Shown here piece by piece: positions 35,878 through 44,813 of a stretch of DNA of 64,000 nucleotides. The stretch is from contig CAVZRQ010000008.1 of NCBI GenBank assembly GCA_963777735.1, forward strand, positions 1,426,001 to 1,490,000, written 5' to 3'. The DNA is from ZC4RG30 sp963777735 (GTDB lineage Bacteria > Pseudomonadota > Gammaproteobacteria > Steroidobacterales > Steroidobacteraceae). Positions within the stretch are counted from its first letter, which is position 1. Every line of letters starts with the position of its first letter. A program made the translations under genes and the position numbers. The notes under the pieces are model-generated. The model did not search any database. It saw only the letters and a list, made by a program, of their open reading frames with translations, and was not told the origin of the DNA.

Positions 35878-37793
35878 ATGAAAAATCTGCATCGGGGCAT
35901 CAGCCTGGCACTGCTGGCCGGCGTCGCATTCACCATCGCCGGCTGCTCGAAGCATGCAGCGCCGCCCTGGGCCGAACGCAACCAGGCCGTGATGGACGAA
36001 CACAAGATTTCGGGTCGCTCGCGCGACCTGCCCGAGGTAAATGTGCCCATGGCACTGACCGACGGTGAACCCGTGCTGGCGGCCGATCTGCCCGCCGCAA
36101 ACCTCGCGCCGGGAGTCGAGGCGAAGCTCTCGTGGGGGCGTGGTGCATTGCTCGAGCACGTGACCATGGCACCGGGTGCCGAGTATCCGGCCCAGACCCT
36201 GGGCGAAGAACTCATCATCGTCGTGACCGCCGGATCGGCCACGCTGGATCTCGACGGCAGGACCCTCGACCTTGCGAAGGATTCGGCCGTCTATCTCACT
36301 CCGGGCAACATTCGCAGCATGAAGGCCGGGCCCGAGGGACTCCAGACCTTCGAGGTCTATTCACCGGTGCGCCTCGATCATCTCGCACTGGCTGGGCAGG
36401 ACGTGAGCAAGGCCAAGCCCGGCTTCCCCGACATGGGCGTCACGCCTTCCCTGGAGCCTGGCGTGGTGGTGAACATCAACGAGATCCAGTGGACGCCGCT
36501 CACGGACCCCGCTGCCGACTCGATCATCCGCGCAGCACCGCGCAGGCGCGCCTCATCTGGGGCCGCAATGCCCAGGTCAGCATGGTGCGGATGGACCCGG
36601 GCTCCACCTTTGCGCAGCACATCCATCCCGAGGATCAGCTCAGCTACACCATCCGCGGCTCGCTCGAGCAGGGTGTGATGGATTCGAACTACACCGCGAA
36701 CGAGGAAGGCCGCCACGTGGTGTACCTGCCGGGCGGCATGGTGCATTCGGCCAGTCTCAGCGACACCGGCGCCGACCAGTTCGATGTGTTCTGGCCCGTG
36801 CGTCCCGACTACATCGAGCGAGCAGCAAAGCAGCAGGCGCTGTATGCAGAAGTGATCGCGCCAGACGCGAAGCCGCAGAAGCTGGCGGAAGGATTCACGT
36901 TTGCCGAAGGCCCGACCTGGATCGACGGCAAACTGTACTTCTCCGATATGTACTTCAAGGATCACAAGGCCGGCGACTGGACGGGCAGCCCGGCGAAGAG
37001 CCGCCTGATCGTGATGGAACCGGATGGCAAGTGGCGCGTGCTCGCCACGGGCATGCAATCCAATGGCACCCTGCTCGCGGCCAACGGCAACCTGCTCGTG
37101 TGCGACATGTTCGGCCACCGTGTGGTCGAGGTGAACCCGGCCACCGGCAAGGTGGTGAAAGTGTTGTTCAACAAGATCGACGGCAAACCGGTGGACGGAC
37201 CTAACGACATGGTCCTGGACGCGCGCGGCGGCCTGTACATCACCGACCCGCAGTTCACGCCCGAGGCGAAGAAGAACAACCCGGGCCCGCAGCTCTATTA
37301 CCTGGCGCCGGATGGCAAGGCCCGCGTCGTGGTGCCGGCTGGCGAGTTCGCGTTCCCGAATGGCGTGGAGATCTCGCCTGACGGCAAGACCGTGTATGTG
37401 AACAACAGCTGGAGCCAGCCGGGCGAGAACTTCGTGTGGGCCTTCGATGTGGCCGAAGACGGTTCGTTGTCGAACAAGCGCCGCTTCGCCGCAATGAACC
37501 TCGCCGCGGCGGTACTGAGCGCCCCGAAGCCCGCCGATCGCTACGACTCCAGCGGCGACGGCACCGCCGTGGACACAGACGGCCGGTACTACGTGGCCAC
37601 CAAGTCGGGTGTGCAGATCTTCCGGCCCGACGGCAGCTTCGTCGGCACCATCTGGGCGCCACAGTATCCGGTGAATATCACGTTTGGCGGCCCGGACAAC
37701 AGCACGCTGTACATGGTGGGAGAATCCTCGGCCTGGATGATCCCGACGAAGGTGAAGGGATTCCGCCATCCGGCCACGGCGGCGGCCAACTAG
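35878..37793 (+). pseudogene. Cupin-cupin-SMP-30/gluconolactonase fusion lipoprotein, one frameshift
   Basis: Corrected length is 638 residues. The lipobox is FTIAGCS. Residues about 60-170 are a cupin (LLEHVTMAPGAEYP, TLGEELIIVVTAGSATLDL); residues about 215-300 are a second cupin (GSTFAQHIHPEDQLSYTIRG, LPGGMVHSA). From about 330 to the end is an SMP-30/gluconolactonase propeller (LAEGFTFAEGPTWIDGKLYF, PNDMVLDARGGLYITD, FPNGVEISPDGKTVYV). SMP-30 enzymes open sugar lactones with one divalent metal. The frame changes near 36533, between SIIRA and STAQARLIWG, where one base is missing. Fusion of bicupin and lactonase is unusual. It starts an operon of exported enzymes. Confidence 0.83.
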
Positions 37794-37812
37794 CACGAAC
37801 GGAGGGGGGCAA

Positions 37813-38772
37813 ATGAGCAATCGCATGGGCTTGCGGACAAGGGTTGCGGTCGCCGGCATGGCCGCGGGTCTGCTGAGTCTAGCGGTGCCAGCTGCGCAGC
37901 AGCAGGGCCTCGAGGGCCGCATCGCGCACACCAATCCGGAGTCCTACAGCTCGCAGCGGGGCGTGCATGCCGGCGCGGGCAGCATGTCTTTCACCGGCCT
38001 GCTGAATCGCGGGGCGGTCACGCCCGAATTCAACTTCCTGCATCGCGGCGAGATTCCACCCCGCGCGGGCATCGGCCATCACTTCCACAATGTGGCCGAA
38101 GAGATGTTCGTCATCCTGAATGGCGAGGCCCAGTTCACCATCGATGGCCGCACCGCCGTGGTCAAGGGCCCGGCCGGCGTGGTGAATCCGGCAGGCCACT
38201 CGCACGCGATCTACAACTCGGGCACCGAGACGCTGCAGTGGATGAACATCAACGTGACCACCATTGCTGGCGTGGGTGATGCCTTCGACCTGGGTGACAC
38301 GCGCGAGAACGCCGTGCTCGATCCAGTGCCCACCTTCATGACGATGCAGCTGGACCGCAATCTGTTGCGCGCACCCGGCGCTGGCTTCGGTCGTGGCGGC
38401 GGTGCCGGGCCCGCCCCTGCACCCGCACCTGCAGCCGCAGCGGATGTGCGCTCGCGGCGCGTGCTCGGTCCGACCGTGTTCAAGTCCACCTGGTCGTATG
38501 TGGATCATGTACTGGTAGCCCCTGGCGCATCGACGCCGACAGCCGATCATGCCGACATGGGCGAGGCGTACTACGTCATCGCGGGCAGCGGCGCAGTCAC
38601 GGTTGCGGGCGAATCGGCGGCCGTGCGTGCCGGCGATGCCATTCCGGTACGCGTGGGTGAGGCCAGCCATTTCACCAACAGTGGCGCCGTGCCGCTGGAG
38701 CTGCTGGTGATCGGCGTGGCACGCGACATGGAGGCCAAGATCAAGACGATGGCCCCCGGTCCCCGGCGCTGA
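37813..38772 (+). CDS. Exported bicupin protein
   Basis: The 319-residue protein has a Sec signal (AVAGMAAGLLSLAVPAAQ) and two cupin domains. The first carries the metal motif G-H-H-F-H-x6-M-F-V-I-L-N-G (from IGHHFHNVAEEMFVILNG) and NPAGHSHAIYN; the second has PTADHADMGEAYYVIAG. A Gly-then-Pro-Ala linker joins them. A strong GGAGG precedes the ATG, 19 bases after the lactonase gene. Cupins of this type bind a metal and act as isomerases, dioxygenases or binders; sugar isomerisation would fit the neighbours but is inference. Confidence 0.85.
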   Translation: MSNRMGLRTRVAVAGMAAGLLSLAVPAAQQQGLEGRIAHTNPESYSSQRGVHAGAGSMSFTGLLNRGAVTPEFNFLHRGEIPPRAGIGHHFHNVAEEMFVILNGEAQFTIDGRTAVVKGPAGVVNPAGHSHAIYNSGTETLQWMNINVTTIAGVGDAFDLGDTRENAVLDPVPTFMTMQLDRNLLRAPGAGFGRGGGAGPAPAPAPAAAADVRSRRVLGPTVFKSTWSYVDHVLVAPGASTPTADHADMGEAYYVIAGSGAVTVAGESAAVRAGDAIPVRVGEASHFTNSGAVPLELLVIGVARDMEAKIKTMAPGPRR

Positions 38773-38825
38773 AATCCGTGATCCAGGCCTTCGAAACCAT
38801 TGCCAATCCGCCCGGGAGAATTCGC

Positions 38826-39764
38826 ATGAATCGTCGCAGCTCGCTGCTGGCCACACTGCTTCTTGTGGCCGGATCACCCGTCATGGGCCAGCAGATCTCC
38901 AAGGACGACCTGATCTTCCTCACGCCGCAGTGGCAGGGGGAACGGTTCAAGGACGGCCGACCGAAGGTGCCGGACGACATCCTCCAGCGCATGAAGCTGG
39001 TCACGCACGAGGAGGCGTGGTCCGTGCTGCGCGGCGAGCGCTTCAACTACCAGTTCGACGGCGACTGGAAGGTGCTGCATCCCGATACCGTGCTGGTGGG
39101 GCGTGCGGTGACCGCCACCTTCATGCCGGGGCGGCCCGATATCCACGCGCAGATCGACAAGCGCGGCCGCGAGCAGGGCCGCTCGGGCAGCCAGAACTCC
39201 TGGCCCATCGACATGCTCACACCCGGTGACGTCTACGTGGCCGACCAATTCTACATCTACGAAGACGGACCCACCGTGGGCGACAACCTGGCCAACGCCA
39301 TACTCGGCAATTCGGGCAATGGCTTCATTTATCACGGCCCGATCCGCGACATCGCCGGCATGAAGAAGATGGAGAACTTCGCCGTGTACTACCGCAGCTA
39401 CACGCCGACCCACCACAACCCGCCAGGCAACCTCAACACCACGCTGGTGGGCATCAACCAGCCCACCCGCATCGGCGACGCCACCGTGATGCCGGGCGAC
39501 GTGGTGCTGGCGCGCGATGGCGCCGTGCTGTTCATCCCGCCGCACCTGGCACAGCGTGTGGTGGAGACTTCCGAGGTCGTGCGCCTGCGCGACATGTTTG
39601 GCCATGAGCGCCTGCGCGAGGGCAAGTACACCGCCGGCCAGATCGACACGCGCTGGTCAGAGGACATCGAGCGCGATTTTTCCCAGTGGATGGAAAAGAA
39701 CGCCAAGACACTGCCCGTGTCCGAAGAACGGGTGCGCGAACTGCTCAAAACGCGCACTTTCTGA
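38826..39764 (+). CDS. RraA-like aldolase-family protein with an export signal
   Basis: The 312-residue protein starts at 38826 with GGGAG eight bases upstream and a Sec signal ending SPVMGQQ. The RraA core covers residues 100-265: TPGDVYVADQF, VGDNLANAILGNSGNGFI, the HGPIRD block that holds the substrate Arg and metal Asp, then VMPGDVVLARDGAVLFIPP. RraA-fold enzymes are class II pyruvate-type aldolases (4-hydroxy-4-methyl-2-oxoglutarate family) or RNase E regulators, and are normally cytoplasmic. An extra C-terminal helical section is present. Export and the flanking sugar-acid genes suggest a periplasmic aldol cleavage step. Confidence 0.83.
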   Translation: MNRRSSLLATLLLVAGSPVMGQQISKDDLIFLTPQWQGERFKDGRPKVPDDILQRMKLVTHEEAWSVLRGERFNYQFDGDWKVLHPDTVLVGRAVTATFMPGRPDIHAQIDKRGREQGRSGSQNSWPIDMLTPGDVYVADQFYIYEDGPTVGDNLANAILGNSGNGFIYHGPIRDIAGMKKMENFAVYYRSYTPTHHNPPGNLNTTLVGINQPTRIGDATVMPGDVVLARDGAVLFIPPHLAQRVVETSEVVRLRDMFGHERLREGKYTAGQIDTRWSEDIERDFSQWMEKNAKTLPVSEERVRELLKTRTF

Positions 39765-39794
39765 TCAGAAACACACAACCAGACGGGATTCAAA

Positions 39795-41087
39795 GTGAAA
39801 CCTTCAACCTCTCGACGATCATTCCTTAGCTACGGCGGCATGGCGGGTCTGGGAGCGCTGGCGGCTAGCCCGGCAACTACCTTCGGACAGGTGCTTCAGA
39901 ATTCGGTCCAGCAGAATGCCAACATGGCCTCCAGCCCGTCGGACCTGCGCATCACCGGTGTCAAAGCCGGATACATCCGCGGCGGTGCTTCGCTGTTCGT
40001 GAAGATCGAGACCAACCAGGGCATTTACGGCGTCGGCGAAGGGGTAGATGCCGTCAGCGGCACGTACCAGATGGTGCAGAGCCTGGGGAGGCGACTCGTG
40101 CAGCGCAATCCGCTGGATGTGAACCGCCTGTTCGACGACATACGGCGTGGCGGAATCTTCGGCGGCGCCCAGGCGGGCGTGTTCATTGCCGTGCTGTCGG
40201 CGATCGAGACCGCACTATGGGATCTGGCCGGCAAGGCGTTGGGCGTCCCCGTGTACCGGCTGCTCGGCGGCAAGTTTCGCGACAACATCCGCGTGTACAT
40301 GGATACCGCGCTGTACCAGTCGCGCCTGCCCACGCCGGCTGACTTTGCCAAGGCCGCGCGCGAAGCCGTCGACATGGGCATGACTGCCGTCAAATTCGAC
40401 CTTGACCAGGGCAACGACCCGAACAAGTACGACCAGTACAACTGGACGGCGAGCCCGGCCGAACTGCAGCGCATGGTCAATCAGGTGGCCGCAGCCCGCA
40501 AAGAGGTGGGGCCCAACATCGACATCTGCTGCGACATGCATGGCCGCTACGACCTGATCACGGGCAAGCAGGTAGCCAAGCTGCTCGAGCCCTACAACCT
40601 GATGTGGCTCGAGGAGCCGGTGCCGGCCGAGAACATCGAAGCGCTGAAGGCGATCAATGAATCTTCGAGCACACCTATCTGTGCCGGCGAGAACCTGTAC
40701 CTGGGCCATGGCTTCCGCCGCGCGCTGGAGATCAATGCGGTGGACATCGTCATGCCCGACCTGCAGAAAGCCGGCGGACTGGGCGAAGGGCAGCGCATCG
40801 CCAACCTGGCCAATCTCTACTACACGCCTTTCGCACCGCACATGGTGGCGTCCTATCTCGGCGCCATGGCAGCGGCGCATGTCTGTGCGTCCGTGCCGAA
40901 TTTTCTGATCCTGGAGTGGCAGATCTACTTCCACCGCGACCAGATGTACAAGGATATCGTCACGCACGACGGCGAGATGGTCGTCAAAGGCCACATCCCG
41001 CTGTCGAACAAGCCGGGCATTGGCGTCGACATCAACATCGAGGCCATGCGCCGCTTCGCGGCTCCAGGCGTGCCGTTCTTCGAATAG
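39795..41087 (+). CDS. Tat-exported enolase-superfamily dehydratase (galactonate/mannonate-type)
   Basis: This 430-residue mandelate racemase/muconate lactonising enzyme family member starts with GTG and a Tat signal (SRRSFLSYGGMAGLGALA). Its active-site layout is Lys200 (TAVKFDLD), metal ligands Asp247 with His249 (CCDMHGRYD), Glu274 (WLEEPVPAEN), Glu299 (ICAGEN), and His349 (FAPHMVASYLGAM). The D-M-H-G-R and PHM blocks point to sugar-acid dehydratases that make 2-keto-3-deoxy acids. Family members are normally cytoplasmic. It ends the plus-strand operon and would feed the RraA-like aldolase. Confidence 0.87.
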   Translation: MKPSTSRRSFLSYGGMAGLGALAASPATTFGQVLQNSVQQNANMASSPSDLRITGVKAGYIRGGASLFVKIETNQGIYGVGEGVDAVSGTYQMVQSLGRRLVQRNPLDVNRLFDDIRRGGIFGGAQAGVFIAVLSAIETALWDLAGKALGVPVYRLLGGKFRDNIRVYMDTALYQSRLPTPADFAKAAREAVDMGMTAVKFDLDQGNDPNKYDQYNWTASPAELQRMVNQVAAARKEVGPNIDICCDMHGRYDLITGKQVAKLLEPYNLMWLEEPVPAENIEALKAINESSSTPICAGENLYLGHGFRRALEINAVDIVMPDLQKAGGLGEGQRIANLANLYYTPFAPHMVASYLGAMAAAHVCASVPNFLILEWQIYFHRDQMYKDIVTHDGEMVVKGHIPLSNKPGIGVDINIEAMRRFAAPGVPFFE

Positions 41088-41109
41088 GCACGCCAGCCGG
41101 CGCGGCGAT

Positions 41110-41595
41110 TCAGTTCCCGGCGGGCGGGGATTTCACGAACACTGTCTGGCTTTGCACCTTGCCGTCGCGGATCACCCAGACGTCGGTGCCCGACAGTTCC
41201 TGGGGCGTGCCCGCGAACTGCACCCAGGGCATCACTGTGACGTCGCTGCCCTTGAACTCATAGGTTGAGGTCATGCTGGCCATTCCCGCAGCGTTGTCCT
41301 TGTTGGTCAGCACCGCGAACAACTTGGAGATGTTTTCCTTGCCGTCGAAGACATTGAAGCCCGCCACATCGACCTCGCCCGGGACGATGCCGTGCGGCGC
41401 GATCACCAGCGCGTTTTCGGCATAGTCGTCCATCACTGCCTGGAGATCGCCAGCCTTCATCGCCGCGAGATGGCGATCCAGGATGACCTCTGCGCTGTCG
41501 GCAGCGGTGACGGCTGCTGTGCCAGAAGTGGTGTCGGCGGAGCAGGCGGCAATGGCGCCCAGCGACAGGATGGTGGCGGCAAGCAGTAAACGCAT
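41110..41595 (-). CDS. Exported NTF2-like lipoprotein
   Basis: The protein has 161 residues with the lipobox IAACSAD. It has the NTF2-like pattern: SAEVILDRHLAAMKAGDLQAV, MDDYAENALVI, a central PGEVDVAGFNVFDGKENI loop, and terminal WVIRDGKVQSQTVFV strands. GGGGAG precedes the ATG at 41595. It converges on the dehydratase gene 22 bases away. It is the third of four NTF2-like loci in this window; the role is unknown. Confidence 0.8.
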   Translation of the reverse strand: MRLLLAATILSLGAIAACSADTTSGTAAVTAADSAEVILDRHLAAMKAGDLQAVMDDYAENALVIAPHGIVPGEVDVAGFNVFDGKENISKLFAVLTNKDNAAGMASMTSTYEFKGSDVTVMPWVQFAGTPQELSGTDVWVIRDGKVQSQTVFVKSPPAGN

Positions 41596-41679
41596 GAACT
41601 TCTCCCCAGGATTGTTTGGCCGATGATTCCCTGTTTGACGCCCAACCTCAAGCGTGGCGGCCACGGCTGCCGAAGCTGA

Positions 41680-42648
41680 CTAGTGCAGCTGGGTGCGCAC
41701 CCACTCGACCAGCGCCTTGCTGCCCACGCTGACATCCATCCCTGCGGGTACCGCGCGGACATACCAGTACGCGCGCCACGGCGCCGAGGTGGCGCCAGGG
41801 GCCAGATCCATCGCCGCGCCCTGCGGCTCCAGTTCCACCAGCGTGTTGTTGGGCGCGGTGTAGATCTCGATCTCGCCTTCGCCTTCGGCCTCTGCGCCAG
41901 CCGGGATATCCACGAAGGTATGCAGGAGCAGCACGCCATTGGCCACGTAAGCCAACCAGCCTTCGGCACCATCGCCCACCGACTTCGTCTGCGCATCATT
42001 GCCGGAGAAGTCGTACCACACGATGCCATCGCGCACCGTCACCGCGGTGATGGGTCGTGGTGCGCCGCGGCGAGTTTGCCCGGCCGGATCTGCTGCGCCG
42101 CGCGGATAGAACACCACGCCTTCGGAAGCCACACGCGTGACCTGCCATGGCGCGAATCGCAGCACCTTGCTGCCGCGGTTGGTCACGGTGTACTCGGCCA
42201 CCACCGCATTGCGGGCGGCATCGCCCCAGAATCGCTTCTCGACCGAGATGGGGTGATCGCTGACCAGCACCTCGCCGCTGTCGAACAACACGCGGCCTGA
42301 AGCGGTATCGATGCGATGCGTCCATTTCGCGGCATCGATGGCCGGCGGCCAGCGCCAGGTCTGCGGGCTGGTCCAGAAGCTCGAACCGTAGGTGATGTTG
42401 TTCACCTCGGAGCCGACCAGCAGGTTCCTGCCGCGAAACGCGAGGCCCGTAACGCGCCCTGTTGGCCCGTCTGCCGCGAACGTCGTTTCGCCCACCGTGA
42501 AACTGTAGGTCGACCCGGTGAGCGTCGGCACTGGTACCACACGCGTCGCGGCAGCGACGTCGCGGCTTTCACTCTGCCCCGCGCAGGCGGCGAGACCCAC
42601 GACCATTGCCGCTATTGCGGCGCGTACTGCCCGGCTGTGGAACCTCAC
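41680..42648 (-). CDS. Exported lipoprotein, DUF4380-like
   Basis: The 322-residue protein uses the GTG at 42648, preceded by GGAGGT, and a lipobox (VVGLAACAGQ). An upstream ATG at 42675 lacks a ribosome-binding site. The mature part is a beta-sandwich with FRGRNLLVGSEVNNITYG and the DUF4380-like WTSPQTWRWPPAIDAAK block, then SVEKRFWGDAARNAVVAEYT. DUF4380 proteins are of unknown function but resemble sugar-binding galactose-mutarotase folds, which would suit the sugar cluster around it. Confidence 0.65.
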   Translation of the reverse strand: MRFHSRAVRAAIAAMVVGLAACAGQSESRDVAAATRVVPVPTLTGSTYSFTVGETTFAADGPTGRVTGLAFRGRNLLVGSEVNNITYGSSFWTSPQTWRWPPAIDAAKWTHRIDTASGRVLFDSGEVLVSDHPISVEKRFWGDAARNAVVAEYTVTNRGSKVLRFAPWQVTRVASEGVVFYPRGAADPAGQTRRGAPRPITAVTVRDGIVWYDFSGNDAQTKSVGDGAEGWLAYVANGVLLLHTFVDIPAGAEAEGEGEIEIYTAPNNTLVELEPQGAAMDLAPGATSAPWRAYWYVRAVPAGMDVSVGSKALVEWVRTQLH

Positions 42649-42851
42649 CGTACCTCCATTCTTGAATCTGTACACTATATCCGCGTGTTAGCGGCGGCGT
42701 GCATTCACACCCTCCCTGGCCATGACTGCCGTGGCCATGACGCTGCCATCCTGGGCACACCCGCGCCTATAATCCATCAAATTAAGTCGGGGGAGTCATG
42801 CGAAGTGTTCTTTCAGCGTTGGCATTGCCGCTCTCTCTGAAGGACTGACTC

Positions 42852-43280
42852 GTGACCTGGCAACAAATCTACGATCCAATGGGCAACCAGGCGCTGTCCA
42901 CTGCGGCCGCGCACGGCCTGATCTTCGGCCTCATGCGCATTGCCTGGATCGTGGTTGCGTTCTGTTTCGGTGCTTTCCTGGAAGGCACCGACGCCGGATC
43001 CAATGCACTGTTCGGCAACCTGCAGAAGGTGACTGCGGAACAGTTGAACATCAGCCCCATCCTGATGGGGGCGGCCAATTCCACGGGCGGCGTGATGGGA
43101 AAGATGATCGATGCGCAATCCATCGTCGTGGCCAGTGCGGCCACCCACCAGCAAGGCAAGGAGGCCGCGATCTTCAAGGCGGTGATCTGGCACAGCATCG
43201 TGCTGGCCTCGCTGGTCGGCTTGATCGTGATGTTCTACGCGTACGTCGCGCCGTCCCTGATACCGGGGTGGACTGGATAG
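42852..43280 (+). pseudogene. Condensed L-lactate permease relic (142 residues, still open)
   Basis: The reading frame is open for 142 residues and is made only of pieces of an L-lactate permease (LctP/LldP family, about 550 residues in E. coli) in their normal order. VTWQQIYDPMGN is the N-terminus; GLIFGLMRIAWIVVA is the helix near residue 75; FCFGAFLEG is near residue 120; and GTDAGSNALFGNLQ through HSIVLASLVGLIVMFYAY is the C-terminal 90 residues. About 400 residues are missing through at least three joins, all in frame. A working symporter is not expected. Whether a small membrane protein is made is open. Confidence 0.8.
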
Positions 43281-43285
43281 AAAAA

Positions 43286-43313
43286 AAGCCCCGGCAGTTT
43301 CCCGCCGGGGCTT
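43286..43313 (-). terminator. Orphan copy of the groEL terminator hairpin
   Basis: AAGCCCCGGC / GCCGGGGCTT around the loop AGTTTCCC is a perfect 10-base stem; on the minus strand it is followed by a T run. It matches the groEL terminator at 59214-59241 in 27 of 28 bases, including the loop. No minus-strand gene reads into it closely (the nearest begins at 45812), and it lies 12 bases before the ATG of a plus-strand gene. On the plus strand it has no T run. Confidence 0.7.
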
Positions 43314-43324
43314 CAGTCGCAACT

Positions 43325-44806
43325 ATGAAAACCATTACTGCTGTCTTCATGCTCGCCATCTTTCAGCCGGCGTCACTGTTCGCCGCAGAAGCCGCGCCCC
43401 GGCCTGCCGCGAGCATTGCGCAGGAGCTTTGCGCGGGCTGCCATGGGCCCAATCTCGTAGGCGGCAACGCGCCCAACCTGATCGACTCCATCTGGGCTCA
43501 CGGCAGCACCGACGCGGATATCCTCAAGAGCATCCGCGAAGGCTTTCCCCGGCTTGGCATGGTGGCTTACGCAAACCAGCTCTCCGAAGCGGAACAGACG
43601 GCACTAGTCAGCTACATCCGCTCCCAGGCAAGGCGATTCGCCTTCGGCCAGATTCCCGCTCCGAACCCGCCCGACTCTGTTGTTCTGAAGAGCGAGTTGC
43701 AGGAATTCCGTCTGGAAACCGTCGCGGCTCCGCTGGATACGCCATGGGGCATGACGTTCCTGCCCGACGGTGACATCCTCGTCACGGAGCGCCCCGGCGC
43801 CCTGCGACTCATCCGCAAGGGCAAGCTCGTCACCGAGCCCATCCGCGGTACACCAAAGCCCTACGTGCGTCAGGACGCGGGATATTTCGATGTTACCGTT
43901 CACCCTGACTATGCGAGGAATGGGTGGGTCTACCTGGCGTACTCCGACTCGATCGGTGAAGTCGCGGCTGGCACACGCCCGCCGTCGATGACCGTGATTG
44001 TCCGCGGACGCATCCGTGACGGCGCCTGGGTCGATCAGCAAACCATATTCCGCGCCGCTCCAGAGTTTTACTACGCGAACGACACCCACTACGGCTGCCG
44101 GTTCTACTGGGACAAGCAGGGCCATCTGTTCTTTACCTTGGGCGAGCGTGGTAAAGCCCTTGATGCCCAGGACCTGAAGAATCCGCTCGGCAAGATCCAC
44201 CGCGTCATGGATGACGGCAGTACTCCGCCCGACAATCCCTTCATCAAGCAGGCCGGCGCCGTAGGCTCGATCTGGAGCTACGGCAACCGCAATCCCCAGG
44301 GGCTGCAATACCACCCGATCACCGGAAAGATGTGGGCGACGGAACATGGGCCGGCTGCGGGTGACGAACTCAATCGCATCGATGCGGGTCGCAATTACGG
44401 CTGGCCCACGATCTCCCGTGGCACGACGTTCGCTGGCGAAATCATCGAGGGCACGGAGCGCGCCGGCATGGAACAGCCCGTGATCTGGTGGACACCGACG
44501 GTAGCGCCTTCGGGCATAACCTTCTATACCGGCGACCGTTACCCAGCCTGGAAGAACGAACTGTTCATCGGGACGCTCTTCGGACGATCGCTGCGACGCG
44601 TGACGACCGACGGTGACAAGGTCACCCACCAGGAGATTGTATTTGCCGAGATGGGCCGCGTGCGAACCGTCGTGCAGGGTCCTGATGGTTATCTTTACGT
44701 CCTGCTCGCCAGCCCCGGCCGTGTCGCGCGCATGGTCCCCGTTGCTCCCGGCACTTATGAGCGCGAACAGACTGCCCGCAAAGCCGCAACTGCCGAGACG
44801 CCCTGA
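43325..44806 (+). CDS. Exported sugar dehydrogenase with N-terminal cytochrome c
   Basis: The 493-residue protein has a Sec signal, a cytochrome c domain (C36-A-G-C39-H40, ligand Met near GMVAY) and a soluble-glucose-dehydrogenase-like propeller (GSDH/YliI family). The propeller motifs are LDTPWGMTFLPDGDILVTERPG, RQDAGYFDVTVHPDY, GSIWSYGNRNPQGLQYHP and WATEHGPAAGDELNRI. It oxidises aldoses with PQQ and passes electrons to its own heme. Unusually, no ribosome-binding site is visible: the spacer before the ATG is filled by a terminator-like hairpin. It converges on the oxidoreductase gene 8 bases away. Confidence 0.88.
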   Translation: MKTITAVFMLAIFQPASLFAAEAAPRPAASIAQELCAGCHGPNLVGGNAPNLIDSIWAHGSTDADILKSIREGFPRLGMVAYANQLSEAEQTALVSYIRSQARRFAFGQIPAPNPPDSVVLKSELQEFRLETVAAPLDTPWGMTFLPDGDILVTERPGALRLIRKGKLVTEPIRGTPKPYVRQDAGYFDVTVHPDYARNGWVYLAYSDSIGEVAAGTRPPSMTVIVRGRIRDGAWVDQQTIFRAAPEFYYANDTHYGCRFYWDKQGHLFFTLGERGKALDAQDLKNPLGKIHRVMDDGSTPPDNPFIKQAGAVGSIWSYGNRNPQGLQYHPITGKMWATEHGPAAGDELNRIDAGRNYGWPTISRGTTFAGEIIEGTERAGMEQPVIWWTPTVAPSGITFYTGDRYPAWKNELFIGTLFGRSLRRVTTDGDKVTHQEIVFAEMGRVRTVVQGPDGYLYVLLASPGRVARMVPVAPGTYEREQTARKAATAETP

Positions 44807-44813
44807 GAGGTAA

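Noticed and set aside
42662..42677. TTGAAT-N6-ACTA as a fourth copy of the operator-like motif
   Set aside because: Only the outer parts match and the orientation differs; kept as a weak relative, not listed as a site.
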